Below are positions 49,660 to 61,273 of a stretch of 64,000 nucleotides of DNA, piece after piece. How positions within the stretch are numbered: position 1 is the stretch's first letter; every line of letters starts with the position of its first letter. The stretch is taken from NCBI RefSeq assembly GCF_040115645.1, contig NC_089550.1, positions 682,001-746,000 of the forward strand, in the 5' to 3' direction. The notes beneath the pieces are model-generated. The model saw nothing but the letters and a program-made list of their open reading frames with translations, did no database searches and was not told the DNA's origin. Source of the stretch: Euwallacea fornicatus (Eukaryota; Arthropoda; Insecta; Coleoptera; Curculionidae). The translations under genes and the position numbers were made by a program.

Positions 49660-49830
49660 TTCGCCGCCATTCGCACGGAGTTTCAGCGAGTGCGAGCAAG
49701 AGGCAATCGGGCGATTAGGTGAGTGCGAGGGAGACGGACTACCGATGCCCCTTCCGATCGGCTGGCGTCGTTGACTCGCAAGCAGTACGCTTTAATCGGA
49801 GAATGGATGCGGTCCTACGCGATTTCCAAG
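49660..49830 (+). other. CpG-rich island with consensus splice donor
   Basis: This is one of the most CpG-rich patches in the window, purine-rich with GCGAGTGCGAGCAAGAGG-type text. It contains GATTAGGTGAGTGCGAGG, a full AG|GTGAGT donor consensus. It could be a 5' untranslated first exon and promoter. The nearest frames show no recognisable domain, so this is only a candidate. Confidence 0.25.
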
Positions 49831-50062
49831 GATGCAAATTACGCGCACTCAGGCAAATTTGAATGCGTTTTTCGAAAACAAATTCCATGACAAATTCGAA
49901 CGTAACCTCACCCCTGCAAGCACTAAGGCAAATACGCTATTTTTGAAACGCATCAATTGGAAAACAAATCCTGAATGGAAAACATGATCATTGTCAAAAC
50001 TCCACGAACATAATAGCGAAAAAGGTATCGTATGCATATTCGTATACGTAAGAAGTATCTCG

Positions 50063-50220
50063 GAGAATACAGGGTGCCCGTTTCTGGAGCTGCAACATGA
50101 GTCTCTCGATAACCACAGAAGATACAAAGTTGGCGAAGTTAACGCGCAATTTGGAGTTCAAAATCTGCAAATTTCCTACGACTTTCGGAGACGTTTACTC
50201 GAAAGAACTAAAATTTTGGA
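50063..50220 (+). mobile_element. one-ended relic of the 25231-type MITE superfamily
   Basis: It starts with ATACAGGGTGCCCGTTTCTG. The block order is AGAAGATACAAAGTTGGCGA, then CGCAATTTGGAGTTC, then GACTTTCGGAGACG. This parallels the AGAGATACGAGG, CTACAATTTGGAGCTC and ACTTCCGGAGATG blocks of the 25231 element. The matching far end was not found. Confidence 0.4.
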
Positions 50221-51005
50221 AAAACGATTTAATTTTTTAATTTTGTGCGTGTCTTACTCGGGAACCACATCTACACCAGCCTCCAGAATAAGAGCGACGA
50301 ATTCAAAACTATTTTCCATTCGTTCGTAGAAACTCCTCAGTCGAATATGACGCATCATTTTATCCTAAAAGATAGCCTTCGGGTTAGTAGATTTCTAAGC
50401 CTCAGAAGCAGATATGCGTGTCTCAGGAAATCGTATCGTTGTGGTGCGGTTAGGGACCAGGCCCGAGAGCGCAATCTCTGGTGCCCAAATTCCGTGCTTT
50501 GTCCTCGCCTCCTGTGCCTCCTGCAATATAGTTCGTTCGCTTAAGTTAAGTGATTTCCCGATTAACTCTCTCTTCCGAGCCCATCCTCAATATTTTTAAC
50601 CAGTAAAACTTTATTGGAGGTGGTCGAATCTCCTCTGAGACTCGAATTACAAAGTTATATAGCTTTAGAGGTCATTTATGCATAAGTTACTCTACGTTCC
50701 GGGATTTGATATATCAGACAGCGTCTGATGGAAAATACACACAAGAGGCCGAATCGACCTTTGACCGCCCGTTTGACAGTAATTAGCAGAAGCGAGCAGG
50801 TTTTGCTATTTATGGGATCTCAAATCGCCCCGTCGGAAATAGTGGAAGGCCTGACGCGAAATTTAATAAGCGAGGAATCGCGGAAGAGCGTCTAATTAAA
50901 TTTCTGATAAGGTTTCGTATTTTTACTAATCGTTTCGCTGTTGCGATGTGGCGGCCTTAAACGAAGAAAAATCTCGTAATAATACCTACACAGCATGATC
51001 AAGAC

Positions 51006-51043
51006 ATTCATGCTCATTAAAACGATTCATGCTCGTTAAAACG
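51006..51043. repeat. 19-bp tandem duplication
   Basis: ATTCATGCTCATTAAAACG is followed directly by ATTCATGCTCGTTAAAACG, one mismatch. Confidence 0.95.
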
Positions 51044-52270
51044 ATGGAAACAAATTTTAAAATCGAAGCCGTTCGCCGAACAAAGACTGGATGGACACTC
51101 AAGATGGACACGCCACCGGCGTACCGGACGCCATCGACTTTGGGAACAAAAGATATCCTGAAATCCGACGAAATTCGTCTATACGTAATGAAACGGGTTT
51201 CACGAAGGTAGCACTACTGAAGAAATAGCAAACGGAATGAACATCAGATAACGAAGTTAACATGAATTCGATAAAAATGTTCCTTTTCACGGTCGAAAGG
51301 CTCGCTTGACCCCTACCCGGTATCTACACCACTTACGATGTTTTATAATTACTCTCTAGTGGTCGAATTTCCAGATCCAGATTTGATTCGGCGCGTTGTT
51401 TGAAAGGAAACGAATTTCCCCTTAACTGTATATCTTCAGGAAAATATAAAATCCGGGAATTTGAGTATGAAATTTGGTTATTCCAACGGAATGAGGCGAA
51501 GCTGCTGCTGCCTCCGGCACGCTTTTTCCCAATTGATTTCCTTATTTATCGCGTTATAAGCTGCTCGTCGCCAGCATATTCGATTCTGTTTGTAATATCT
51601 AACTTCAGGGCCCTCCGTAACATACAACCGGGCCATTATTTGCCATTTTGCGAACACTTATATTTCTTCGAATATTTTTCTCCCGTCATTTTCGTCTATG
51701 GTGAGATATTTTCTTGCTCTCCGGAAACGCACGTATATCACAATGAAATTTCAACGTTGTTCGGCCTCTGCGTATCTCTCTGTTCCATTTAATCACGTTT
51801 TATTTTCTGGGCGCTTAATTGAAAACGATGGTACTCTGTTGCTTTTCGGAAATTTGTGAAAACATTCTTCGGGACGGAAAACGCCCTCACTTTCAAATCG
51901 CCTCTTCAGCCGCAACTTCAACTTTGGAAAACCCACAACTTACGTAGCTGCGCAACATGTTGGCCGTTATATGTGGGTAATTATTTAAGCTTTTCGTAAA
52001 TAAATACACAACATCGCCCAGTTCCCCGCCGTAATTTTCGGTCTGTGTATAACTAACTGTCATTCTGTCCGTCTGTTAGTAAATTCATCCTGCTTTATGG
52101 TGTATACACGTTAGGAAAGTTTAGGTTTATTTTATTATATTTTCAGTCAAATTATGTAATACGTCCGAGGTATACACTTCATTAATTTTATCATCGTCAG
52201 ATCGACTTTCTGAATAATTCGCATTCGTGTAGTGACGTCGCGACTTTCGATTGTTAGACGGTATACTGTA

Positions 52271-52546
52271 ATGTATCGTTATCATATCGCATCGTGTAAA
52301 AATCGCATTTTAATGCATTCGAAGGGCGGCGTGCCACTCAACAGAAACCGCTATTGCCTCTACTGTCGCCCAACACCCTGTGCCACGGTCGCGAACGAGT
52401 CCAGGACAATATGCGATTACTTCCAACATCAATCACCACGAACGGCCAGACCAATTTACCGATTCGACTCCTATCGGCATAATTACAAACAATTATTCGA
52501 AATGCGCGCTCTCTTAGAGGAATCTACTTTAATGCTTTTAAAATGA
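52271..52546 (+). CDS. hypothetical small ORF, low confidence
   Basis: A 91-codon frame from ATG at 52271 to TGA at 52546. The conceptual peptide has five cysteines (KNRILMHSKG between Cys-rich parts, then YCLYCRPTPCATV and TICDYFQ) and a charged C-terminus (NYKQLFEMRALLEESTLMLL). A strong acceptor-like TTTATTATATTTTCAG ends at 52146, upstream. No family is recognised and no signal peptide is evident. It may be a chance frame. Confidence 0.15.
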   Translation: MYRYHIASCKNRILMHSKGGVPLNRNRYCLYCRPTPCATVANESRTICDYFQHQSPRTARPIYRFDSYRHNYKQLFEMRALLEESTLMLLK

Positions 52547-54549
52547 CATCTACCGGTGGCGGTTCCCTAGAAATCACGCGTAGGAAAAAAAAAATGAAGG
52601 AAACTATAATCGTATCAATTCTCGCGCTAGCGCGGCCGGAATAACATTTCATAAATATCCAGACAAAAATGAACCCTCTGGCCCTATAACGACAAGGCAT
52701 CAACCGTTTATCGCATTTTTAATTTTGACAGGTATTATGCGTTACTCATCTGGCATTATGTGACCAGCAATACAGCACTGACATTATCGCTCCGCCCCGG
52801 CACCATTGTGATTTCTCCCATATTTTGAATGGTCGAAGGGGGTGCAACTGCCTCGTAATTTTATTACTAGATGATCCTGACATTAATTTCCCCATTTTTA
52901 TTCAGTTTCGTATTTATGCCTCTGGCTGGCATTTAAATAATTTGAAGACGGTGCCTGCTTGTAATATGCCTGCTTAGGCACGTATAAAATGGGACTATCT
53001 CGGCGTTGCAGCGGGAGCATTTTGCTGTAAACATATTCCGGAAGCTTATAGCTAAGTTACGCTATTAACAACAAAAGTTTTCAAATTAAATAGAAAGCCA
53101 TATCTTTGAGAAAAAACGGCTTTACTAAAATTAACGAACTTTATAGTGCATAAATATCAACGTTTCTACTTATTTTAATGCAAAATTGTGATTAGTCTTC
53201 CCATTGTTCCGCGCACAACATTATATTTTTATGTAAATATATTGGCCAAAACACATAAACGACAAATGCGTAATAAAGGTCCGAAAATAATGGAGATATA
53301 AATTGCTGCAGCTTCCATTTTTATCGTTGGAAGGATTAAGGACTTACTTTTGGGAAGGAGATGGGTGCTTAACGCATTGCGAATTGATGCGGCCTTTTTT
53401 AATCTTCCATAAAATGGCAATTCTCGTTGGCGACGGGCGACGTGCAGTTTTCCGTGGTCCGAAAATTCTCACGTGACGCAACTTCCATGGTGAAACCCCC
53501 TCGAATGTCGTCCGTAACGAGGACGATCGCGAAGGAAATCGCCACGAAGTGCAGGTGGGGCCGCTATTGGAATCAGTAAAACTGACGAAGTAACGAAGTG
53601 AAATGGAGTAGGCAGCTACAGAACATGCTCTTTTTAAGTTACACTTAAGGCCGATGTGCGTTTCGAAAAAATGCGACGTTGCCATTTGAAAAAAAAAAAA
53701 TGAATTAATGCACGTTTCTCCATGTGAACAATCCGCTTCTACATTAAAGTAACATTACCTCTAATAATCATCATCGTACATTGCCACAGACACAAACACA
53801 AGAACGCAGCTGGAGTTCTAACGACTTAAACGATTAGACCAAAAGGAAAAAAAGCGTTTACATAACATGTAAAATAAATATAGTATATTTTGTTTGACAT
53901 TACGTGGAGGAGGAAATTTACTGGGGCTGGATGGGAAAGCTGTCGTCGCAGCCGAACGTTGTCAACACTCCTGTTTGATGCAAGAGAAATTCACAGTTTA
54001 CTTTATTGGGGGTTGTAAAAACGGCTTAAAAAGTCCATATTTTTAATGCCGCCAGAGATGCAATAACCTTCTCCGGTGGTCTTCAAGAGATCTGTTATTA
54101 AAGTGGATGGATACAAAAATAATTAAAGTGAAAATGCAGTGCACCCACCATTAAGCTCTCTATTTCAGAGGAAATTCTTCCTATTTCGTTGCACGGCATT
54201 TTACCTTCGATCCGGATTGGAAAATTGGGAAACGAATTAGTAGGTCGAAAAAAGACAAAACCCCGTCGAAAATAAAGAGACAAAAGCGTAAAAGGTAAAT
54301 GAACTTTGGCTCAAATGGGGAAATAGATAATTGCATAAAACGGGTTAAAGAGAGAGAGACGGTTTTTTAGTGACTAAAAAGTGGGCAAACTTATAGAAAA
54401 TATCAAGCTAAGTGGCAGCTCAGTCAGAATCCGGAGACGTTGTTCCAGCCGTGAACTAAGTTTGGCTAAACAGGGCCGCAGGAATAACCATTCACATCTC
54501 TCAAATCAAACTTTGCAGAGGTTCCGGAGGCCGTTCGGCAAAAATCGCC

Positions 54550-54588
54550 ATCCATTAATATCGCAGGCCGTTTGCGATATTAATGGAT
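54550..54588. repeat. perfect 16-bp hairpin
   Basis: ATCCATTAATATCGCA and TGCGATATTAATGGAT pair perfectly across a 7-base loop (GGCCGTT). It stands alone, 48 bases before a MITE. Confidence 0.95.
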
Positions 54589-54635
54589 AATTTCGCAGCA
54601 GATTAAGGTAAATGTCAAAGCATTTCTCGAGGATA

Positions 54636-54837
54636 TACAGGGTGTGTGGTGCTAGCAACGCATTTTACGTGAATAACGTGGCGAAAAGTTCATCAGAACG
54701 CACGTACATGTGTAGGTCTTCGTGCGCTTAGTTGATGCAAATCGAGGTATTTGTGGAATTTCTGAGAATATCCTGCAAAAACATGTTTTACGCTAACTTT
54801 GACGCACCCTCAATAGAATTTTTTGAGACACCCTGTA
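54636..54837. mobile_element. short MITE, TACAGGGTGT ends
   Basis: TACAGGGTGTGTGGTGC at the left and GAGACACCCTGTA at the right give a 10-bp inverted terminus around 202 bp of non-coding DNA. Internally a GACGCACCCTC string at 54801-54811 repeats the motif. Confidence 0.65.
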
Positions 54838-56807
54838 CGAAAGTTTTGAAAAATACTTGTGATCGAGTTATGTGTTTATAATGAGTGATTCGGTAGTTCT
54901 CAAATATAGCAATTTCGAATTTGAAAAACTTTCTTTCGGTTTAAGGAACATCAAGTCGGGCGGCCATCGAGCCGCGGAGGAGACGTTTAGAAGGGGTTCT
55001 TGTGCGATGTTTAGTAGATGTCTTGGCAACTGCATAAATTAGTAAAATCTACTTAGCAAAATTAAACAGAGGTTGAGACTTGAGATAAGCGCAACGTCAT
55101 AAAAATATCTACCATTTCCCGTGGTTTCCACCGTCAGCTCCCCCACCGGGCCTCACTACCTGATTGCTTCGCATCGATACATGTATATGTTTCATACAGC
55201 AAATTTGAGCCACAATTTTAGCTGAAATTTAAGGAAATCTGAGAATATTGCTGCCAGCACACATCAAAAGCTCTCCTTTGATGTGTCTAACAATTTCAAT
55301 TACTACTCGTATTTCGAACTAAATTAGGTTCTCGTATAAAACTCCGAGTTGGGAAATTATTTGTTTATTGCGTTATTGAATTTGCCGGCAAACTACAGGA
55401 AGAACTATAATATGCAATAAAGCCAGGCATACACATTGGCGGAAGATGATGGTATATTAACTTTAATGCTCTCTTGCTTGCCTTATCCTTCTGGTTTGTT
55501 GCCTAGACTATGTGCTACGTGCCGAGATTTAAGTAGTATTTATTGATAGTTAGGTGGCTGATAATCGGTTTGACCTATCTGCGGAATTTTATGGAATTCG
55601 GTTAGGTTTAGATAACCTCAGACGGTTGCCTCTATTATGTGAAGGAATGGTATATTACAGCAAAGTGGTGTTCAGGATGAAAAAAGGCCCCGTCACACGA
55701 TTACCTGCCAGGAGTTATGTGTGTGTTAATAAAGCGGCGGAGGCTCGGGAGTATTTCAGAAAGTCGATGATTGAAGTGTTTTAAAAATATGCTCACAAAT
55801 CTGTGCATGCTCCGTTAAATTATAAACAGTAAACGCGATTTATTTCCATCGACCACTAAACATCGTTTTTTGTTTGTTTTTTTTTACTTAGGGCTGCACG
55901 ACATTCGCAAGGAAACCCTTCACACATCACGCATCGCCGTTCTGCACTGAGGCGCATTAACGTCTCGGCCAATGTGACAACAAAACTAAAACGTACTGAC
56001 TGATTTGTTTTCGGTATTGAGCTAAAATTCACCCTGTCTTATAAAACATAAATTTAAATTATTGCCCAGTTAAAATTACCATTACAGCACCCAGATGGTG
56101 TTAATTAAACTTCAACTTCCATAAATTTTACTACAGAAACTTTGTTAATATTCATTGGGAATTAGAGTTATCACCGAGACATGAGTAGGAATGGGAAATT
56201 ATTAGATTTTTATTTAAATGGGGTGTTAATTTCGTTTTTAGAATTTTACGACCATCGCCATAGAACACTCCTCCGAAAGTGACGTTGGTGAAATGATTAA
56301 TATTCTGAAGTTGTAGTATTTTGTTGCCATAAGGCATATAACCACATCGAGAGTGGCCAAAAGCTGCAAAGAATTATACTAATTGTCGCTACTCAGTTGG
56401 GGTTAATATTTTAACGGATGCCTAAACTCTCATTTTCCACTTTAACTCTCAATGATAATCTTACGGTTCATTCAAAAACTCCAGATTTCTCTTATGATTC
56501 AATAGCCAAGATATAAATTCCACAAGTAACGAGGTACATTTCGAGTGCAGGACGTTTCTATAGAATTTACACTGGAAAAAATAAACATAATAAACTAAAT
56601 CTCAAGAATTATCTCGTTAATCGTAAGTTTGGTCTTGTCAGTCTCATCATAAAACACTTTTAACCACTAATCACATGATAATAATGAACCGAATCCAGCT
56701 TTTTGACTGAAGTTAAAATAGAGGCGAACCATGTAGTCTTAGAGGAAATAATAAGGGATCTGCGGGATATAAAGTCTTTATTCCTGCCGGCCATTTTAGT
56801 CCCACCT
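54838..56807. other. non-genic stretch
   Basis: No gene recognised. The 76-codon frame at 55554-55784 lacks an ATG start and any known motif. Confidence 0.55.
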
Positions 56808-56821
56808 GTTGCCATGGTAAC
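56808..56821. promoter_or_regulatory. canonical RFX X-box, GTTGCCATGGTAAC
   Basis: This 14-mer is a perfect palindrome and the textbook form of the X-box bound by RFX factors. On the minus strand an AAAATGGCCGGC start lies about 20 bases downstream of it and opens a 44-codon frame (MAGRNKDFISRRS...) ending at 56660, with no recognised product. The site is in both plus and minus small open frames, so its role is unclear. Confidence 0.4.
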
Positions 56822-58558
56822 CCGCTCGTCCGTTACAGCGCACAATATTGCGATTACCCTCGGCGTTGACCATCGCGATACTTGATTGTGCCATCCCATA
56901 TTATTTACGTTTTAATAGATCTTTTTCTTAGTGATGAACAATGGCCGTGGTAAAGAACGTATAACATTATGTGCTCGCATTTCACGGCAATTATTCTCTC
57001 GGGAGATTTGCGCCACTCGCATGCGGCTTTCACTTAAGGCATAATGGCTATCAAAAAAACCTCATATAATTATATACTACTGATTGATTAACAATTTACC
57101 ACTTGATCTATATAATTTAAATAATTCTTCCTCTCTCTTGGGCGCTGCGGTTTTTGAGGATTTAAAAAATGCAATTTGTGTTTATAAACCCTCGTTTGAA
57201 CTTTGCCAGCGGCGATTTAATACTGCGGACATAGGCATGACCACTAATCAAAACCAACAACCTCAATTTCTTCTACTTCAAGCTGAGCCGGTGAACCTTC
57301 GAATTACCCATATGAAACGTGTCGCTGTCACCGGAAGATTACGTGACAGACTCGTGTGACAGCAATGGTCCCATTCGGCAGAGCCAACGACTGTGCGAGT
57401 TTCTACCGAATTGCCCGCTACCCTTCAATTATGCACATTTAAATGGGACGCGGCGTTATTTTTTGTCCGAGTTTTAAACAGTTGCGCAACTGCTGAAGAC
57501 CACCGGGTGGGGCCAATATGTTTTAAAAAGGATATTTTGTGAATAATGGAGAATTACGCGTTGTGTTCCTGTAAGGTTTTGGACACCGAATACTCCTCGC
57601 GCGAATGGTTTTTCACGCGGCGCTCCATTTTAGAGTTTGAAGAAGACCTCCGTTTCACGGTCACGTGCCTCACCTTATTTACCAACATATTCGCCAATGT
57701 TCAGACAAAAACTAGCGATGTAGACGAAACCGTTTGTTCGCGAGGTCTGCCTTTAATAACCATTTAATACAAAAACCCGTGCTAAGTTTTGGTTTTAATC
57801 TAACACAGACCTTTTTGCAGGAAGTCGGGGCGAAGTCTGAGCTATATAATTTTCCCTTAACACTACACTAAATGTACGGTATAACGTCAGGGTACACTTT
57901 GTTCGTCTAAAGTTAATTATTAAATTTACAACAAAAGCCGATCCTAGTGTCACTCAGAGGGTGCGAAATTTAATTTTAAAGCGATTAAATGTATTTCAGT
58001 AGTTTTGCAGCAAGAGTCGAGGTCCAGATTAACTGTATTTATATCAAACTGAGACTTGTCGGACGTTAAAAATTTAGGAACATGCAAAACCAGACCATAC
58101 AAATGTAATTCGATGTAATTCGACGTCTTGGGATCTCCGCGTATTAAATTAAAACAAATGTTCTTCTCATCTTGATGGATGCGTGACAAGCCATCTAAAA
58201 CGGAATTATCATAAAAAGCGAAGACACCCCCAGGATACATTTTATTTGAAAGCCTTGGCATATTAACATATTTTTCAGATTTAGGCTTCGAGACCTGAAA
58301 TTATGAAGAGGAACACGGGAGAAATCGGGGAATTCGCGAAGCAATCGGAAAATTAGCAATAATAATTGGGGGGAGTTTATTCAAATATTCCCCGAATTGT
58401 GGCCTAAATAATTGACATAATACGCTACGATCGAATTGGAAGGCATTAAATTTGCACACCACTGGCTGAACATTAAGAATCGTTGGTGTTGTGTCTGGAG
58501 ATTGATACATCAAGAACTAAAACGTAATATCGTAGAGTAGATAATTAAATTAACAGTG
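56822..58558. other. non-genic stretch
   Basis: No gene recognised. Open frames of 91 (57084), 73 (57546) and 103 codons (57950, minus) have no motif I know. Confidence 0.5.
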
Positions 58559-59407
58559 TTAAAGTGACAAAGCTGTATGTGCCAACAGGCGTTTCGACGA
58601 TATTTTGGGAAAACTACGAGGTGTTTCAAATTCGACGGTTTTGCGAGACATTTCAGTTATTGTTGAAGCTGGCGCATAAAGTTTTCGCAATGTTGTTACG
58701 ATGGTTGCCGAACCGAAAGTTGACAGTGACACAAAAGTCGCGGCCATGTTGATTTCGTATATACGGAGTGCCTTTTGAACGTTTGCATTTAGGGAGGTTT
58801 CGCGTACTTCATTCACCCAGCAAGACGCCAAGAAAGTTGACATTGAACAGCAGCAAATCTTAGGAATCCCGCGTAACATTAACAGTTAGAGCTGGATCGA
58901 AGCTAGGTTGCTGTTGGGAAGATGTCGGCAGGATTAACAGACTGTGAAACACTGAGTCATTATAACGAACACGAGACGTACGCATCAAAATCTGAATTGG
59001 CTTGGACGACCCATCTGGAAATGATAAATTAGGAAATAGACGACGGGACGGGGGAGTCAGATGAGCCGAAACCAATTATTGCATTAAACTCGGAAGAGAT
59101 ACCACATCTTGAAAACTGAGCCGAGCAGGATGGAGTATCGCGATGGAAATATCCGTCAGGAGCTTTTAATTCAACACGTGATACTGAGGACTAGTGGATG
59201 CAAACGCGAAACTAGTTCATCCTGAATCAAACGGCACGGTCTAAGGATCAAGGTAAAGACAACGAGATCTGCATTTGTGAAAACTGCGTGGACTACAGTC
59301 ATCAGAGAGCTTGAAACATAACCCGGTTGAAAAAGTATGATATTTTCTAATATAACTCTAAAAACGTGCGCACCGAAAAGCACTTTTAAGGGTTGCGCGC
59401 AGCTCAT
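58559..59407. pseudogene. coding-like degenerate stretch, direction uncertain
   Basis: On the plus strand one frame from 58563 reads RRFDDILGKLRGVSNSTVLR, later FTQQDAKKVDIEQQQILGIP, with two stops. From 58922 another frame reads MSAGLTDCETLSHYNEHETY and EIDDGTGESDEPKPIIALN, with further stops. On the minus strand three frames of 106, 71 and 78 codons tile the same interval. Low stop density on the antisense strand is common opposite real coding sequence. The pattern suggests a decayed protein gene, more likely plus-strand. Family not recognised. Confidence 0.35.
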
Positions 59408-61200
59408 AAATAGGGCTGCTCTGCTCGAAATCGCTTTTGCAGGGGTTTGGGTGTTTTATTTTAGAAATATTTTTAACTTGTAGAATAGTTAATTTCGAAG
59501 GCTGTTCAAGGTTCGGCACTTCGAAATGTGGTCAACGCGAAACTATTCTCGATCAGCCTATCATTCAGCCCTGTAGCACGTACTCGATGATCTAAAATGT
59601 AATTTACAGTGGTGCGAGGTTAAACTCTTTTGATACCTAATTTGGTAGGCCATCAGCCACCGATCCAAATTTCTTAAAAAATCAGAATTAAGTTGGTCGA
59701 AAATAGCTACGTATGGGGATTAGAATAATATAGAGTGGAGTGAGAGGAGTATAGATCAGATAATTTCACTGAAACAAGGACGGGTGAAAATTGAGCAAGA
59801 AGCTACCAACTCTCTGGGAGACACGGCTGGAAATTAATTTATCAAGTGTAACGAGATAGCCTAGAATTTAGAGGGGACACCTATCAGTGCTTCTAATCTC
59901 CTTCTGTGCTAAGCGGTACGCCAACGCCGGGGCTTTCGGTGTCATTTTCTGGAACGACGTGGCTAAACAGAAGGGGGAACGGGAATCACGAGAAGGTCGA
60001 GAAGAAGACTTTCTCTTCCTTCCCGATTTTCCCAAATCAGAGGTCGGGCACAGAGAGACGTTTCGAAAGCAAACATTTTTGTCAAAACTCCTTTCGTCGG
60101 GTTTGCACGTTCCGATTTTTGTCTCGGGTACCTCCGCAGCCATGAGCGGACCGAATTAAATTTGAGAACCCGGCAATCCGGGACGATAAAAATTTTAAAT
60201 AGCTCTTGGTCGGACCACCTCGTTCCCCATCAACAAGGTTATAATATCGACAGGACATCGCAGGTGGAGTTCTATTATTTAGTCATCAAGTAGCATCGTT
60301 CGGTATGGTGCCTCGATGACAGCTATAATTAAATATGAATTCATGCGAGCATCGCAAGAAACCCATAATTAAATTGCTCGTCAACTACTAAGGCTATTAA
60401 TTCTAATGGGACCAGAAAAGAATTAACGTTCATTAACTTATCATAAGTTGGATTTCGCACGCAAAGACCTGCATAATTAAATATATTAACGGAAAATGAA
60501 AAGAGGGGGGGGAGGGGAGATAAAAGGAGAAACATCTCGAAGTTTATTATGTATGCACATTCCGGTACATTATCTGCTGAAATTTTCATATAAAAAATAC
60601 GTCTGTCCAGAAATTACTCGGCACTAGTGTCCTGATTATTCAAATTGCCTTCAAATTATTCATGAAATTTTCTATTTTCCGAAAGTTAAATTGAAAAACA
60701 GTTTCGAAATATATAATTTAAAAATTAAATTGACTTAGAAAATCCATTGGAAGGTAAACGAATGTGAGAACGAAAAATTGCCAATCTAATAAGAGAACAG
60801 CAAATTAAAAGACAGGATATAATATCATAACAGGGCCGTTAAACGAAATTATTATAATTATATTTTTTTTTTATATGGAGTAAAAGAAAAATTCCGAAAT
60901 TATAATAAGCAGTTTTTCGGACTCGACCGACAATCAACGAGATCTTTATAAATTAATAATTACGGTATGAACAGGTAGAGCCAGTTGTCGTTGCACCGAA
61001 TAGAGACATATGGCAGCAGCTGGTCCTGCCGTGCAATGCAGCAAAGCAGGGCCGGATCTTTGCGAATGCGAACGCGCCTCGAACGAGCCGATTCAAAAAA
61101 ATGTCAAACGGAAATCGCCCCACCTCTGGCGCAGTATCGCACTAATTCCGTGACGAGGAGGGAGACGATGGGATTCCATTGGTCGAAATGACAGAAACTG
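59408..61200. other. non-genic stretch with two balanced-composition patches
   Basis: No gene recognised. The patch at 59880-60160 is open in three frames (79-91 codons), and the patch at 60985-61190 in one. Both are GC-richer than the surroundings. No splice or domain evidence. Confidence 0.45.
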
Positions 61201-61208
61201 GGTCCATA

Positions 61209-61273
61209 CGTTTTTTTGTTTTTCGTTTTTTGTTTTTTTTGTTTTTCGTTTTTTGTTTTTTTGTTTTTTTTTT
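61209..61273. repeat. T-rich minisatellite-like tract
   Basis: Runs of T separated by single G or CG, with a unit of about 31 bases (GTTTTTTTGTTTTTCG then a GTTTTTTG run) present about twice. Confidence 0.85.

Noticed and set aside
51400..51792. 130-codon frame, longest in the window
   Set aside because: Hydrophobic and aromatic-rich translation typical of T-rich DNA; no ATG context, splice signal or family match.
58918..58935. Partial match to miR-31 (AAGATGTCGGCA)
   Set aside because: The seed end and flanks differ and there is no complementary arm.
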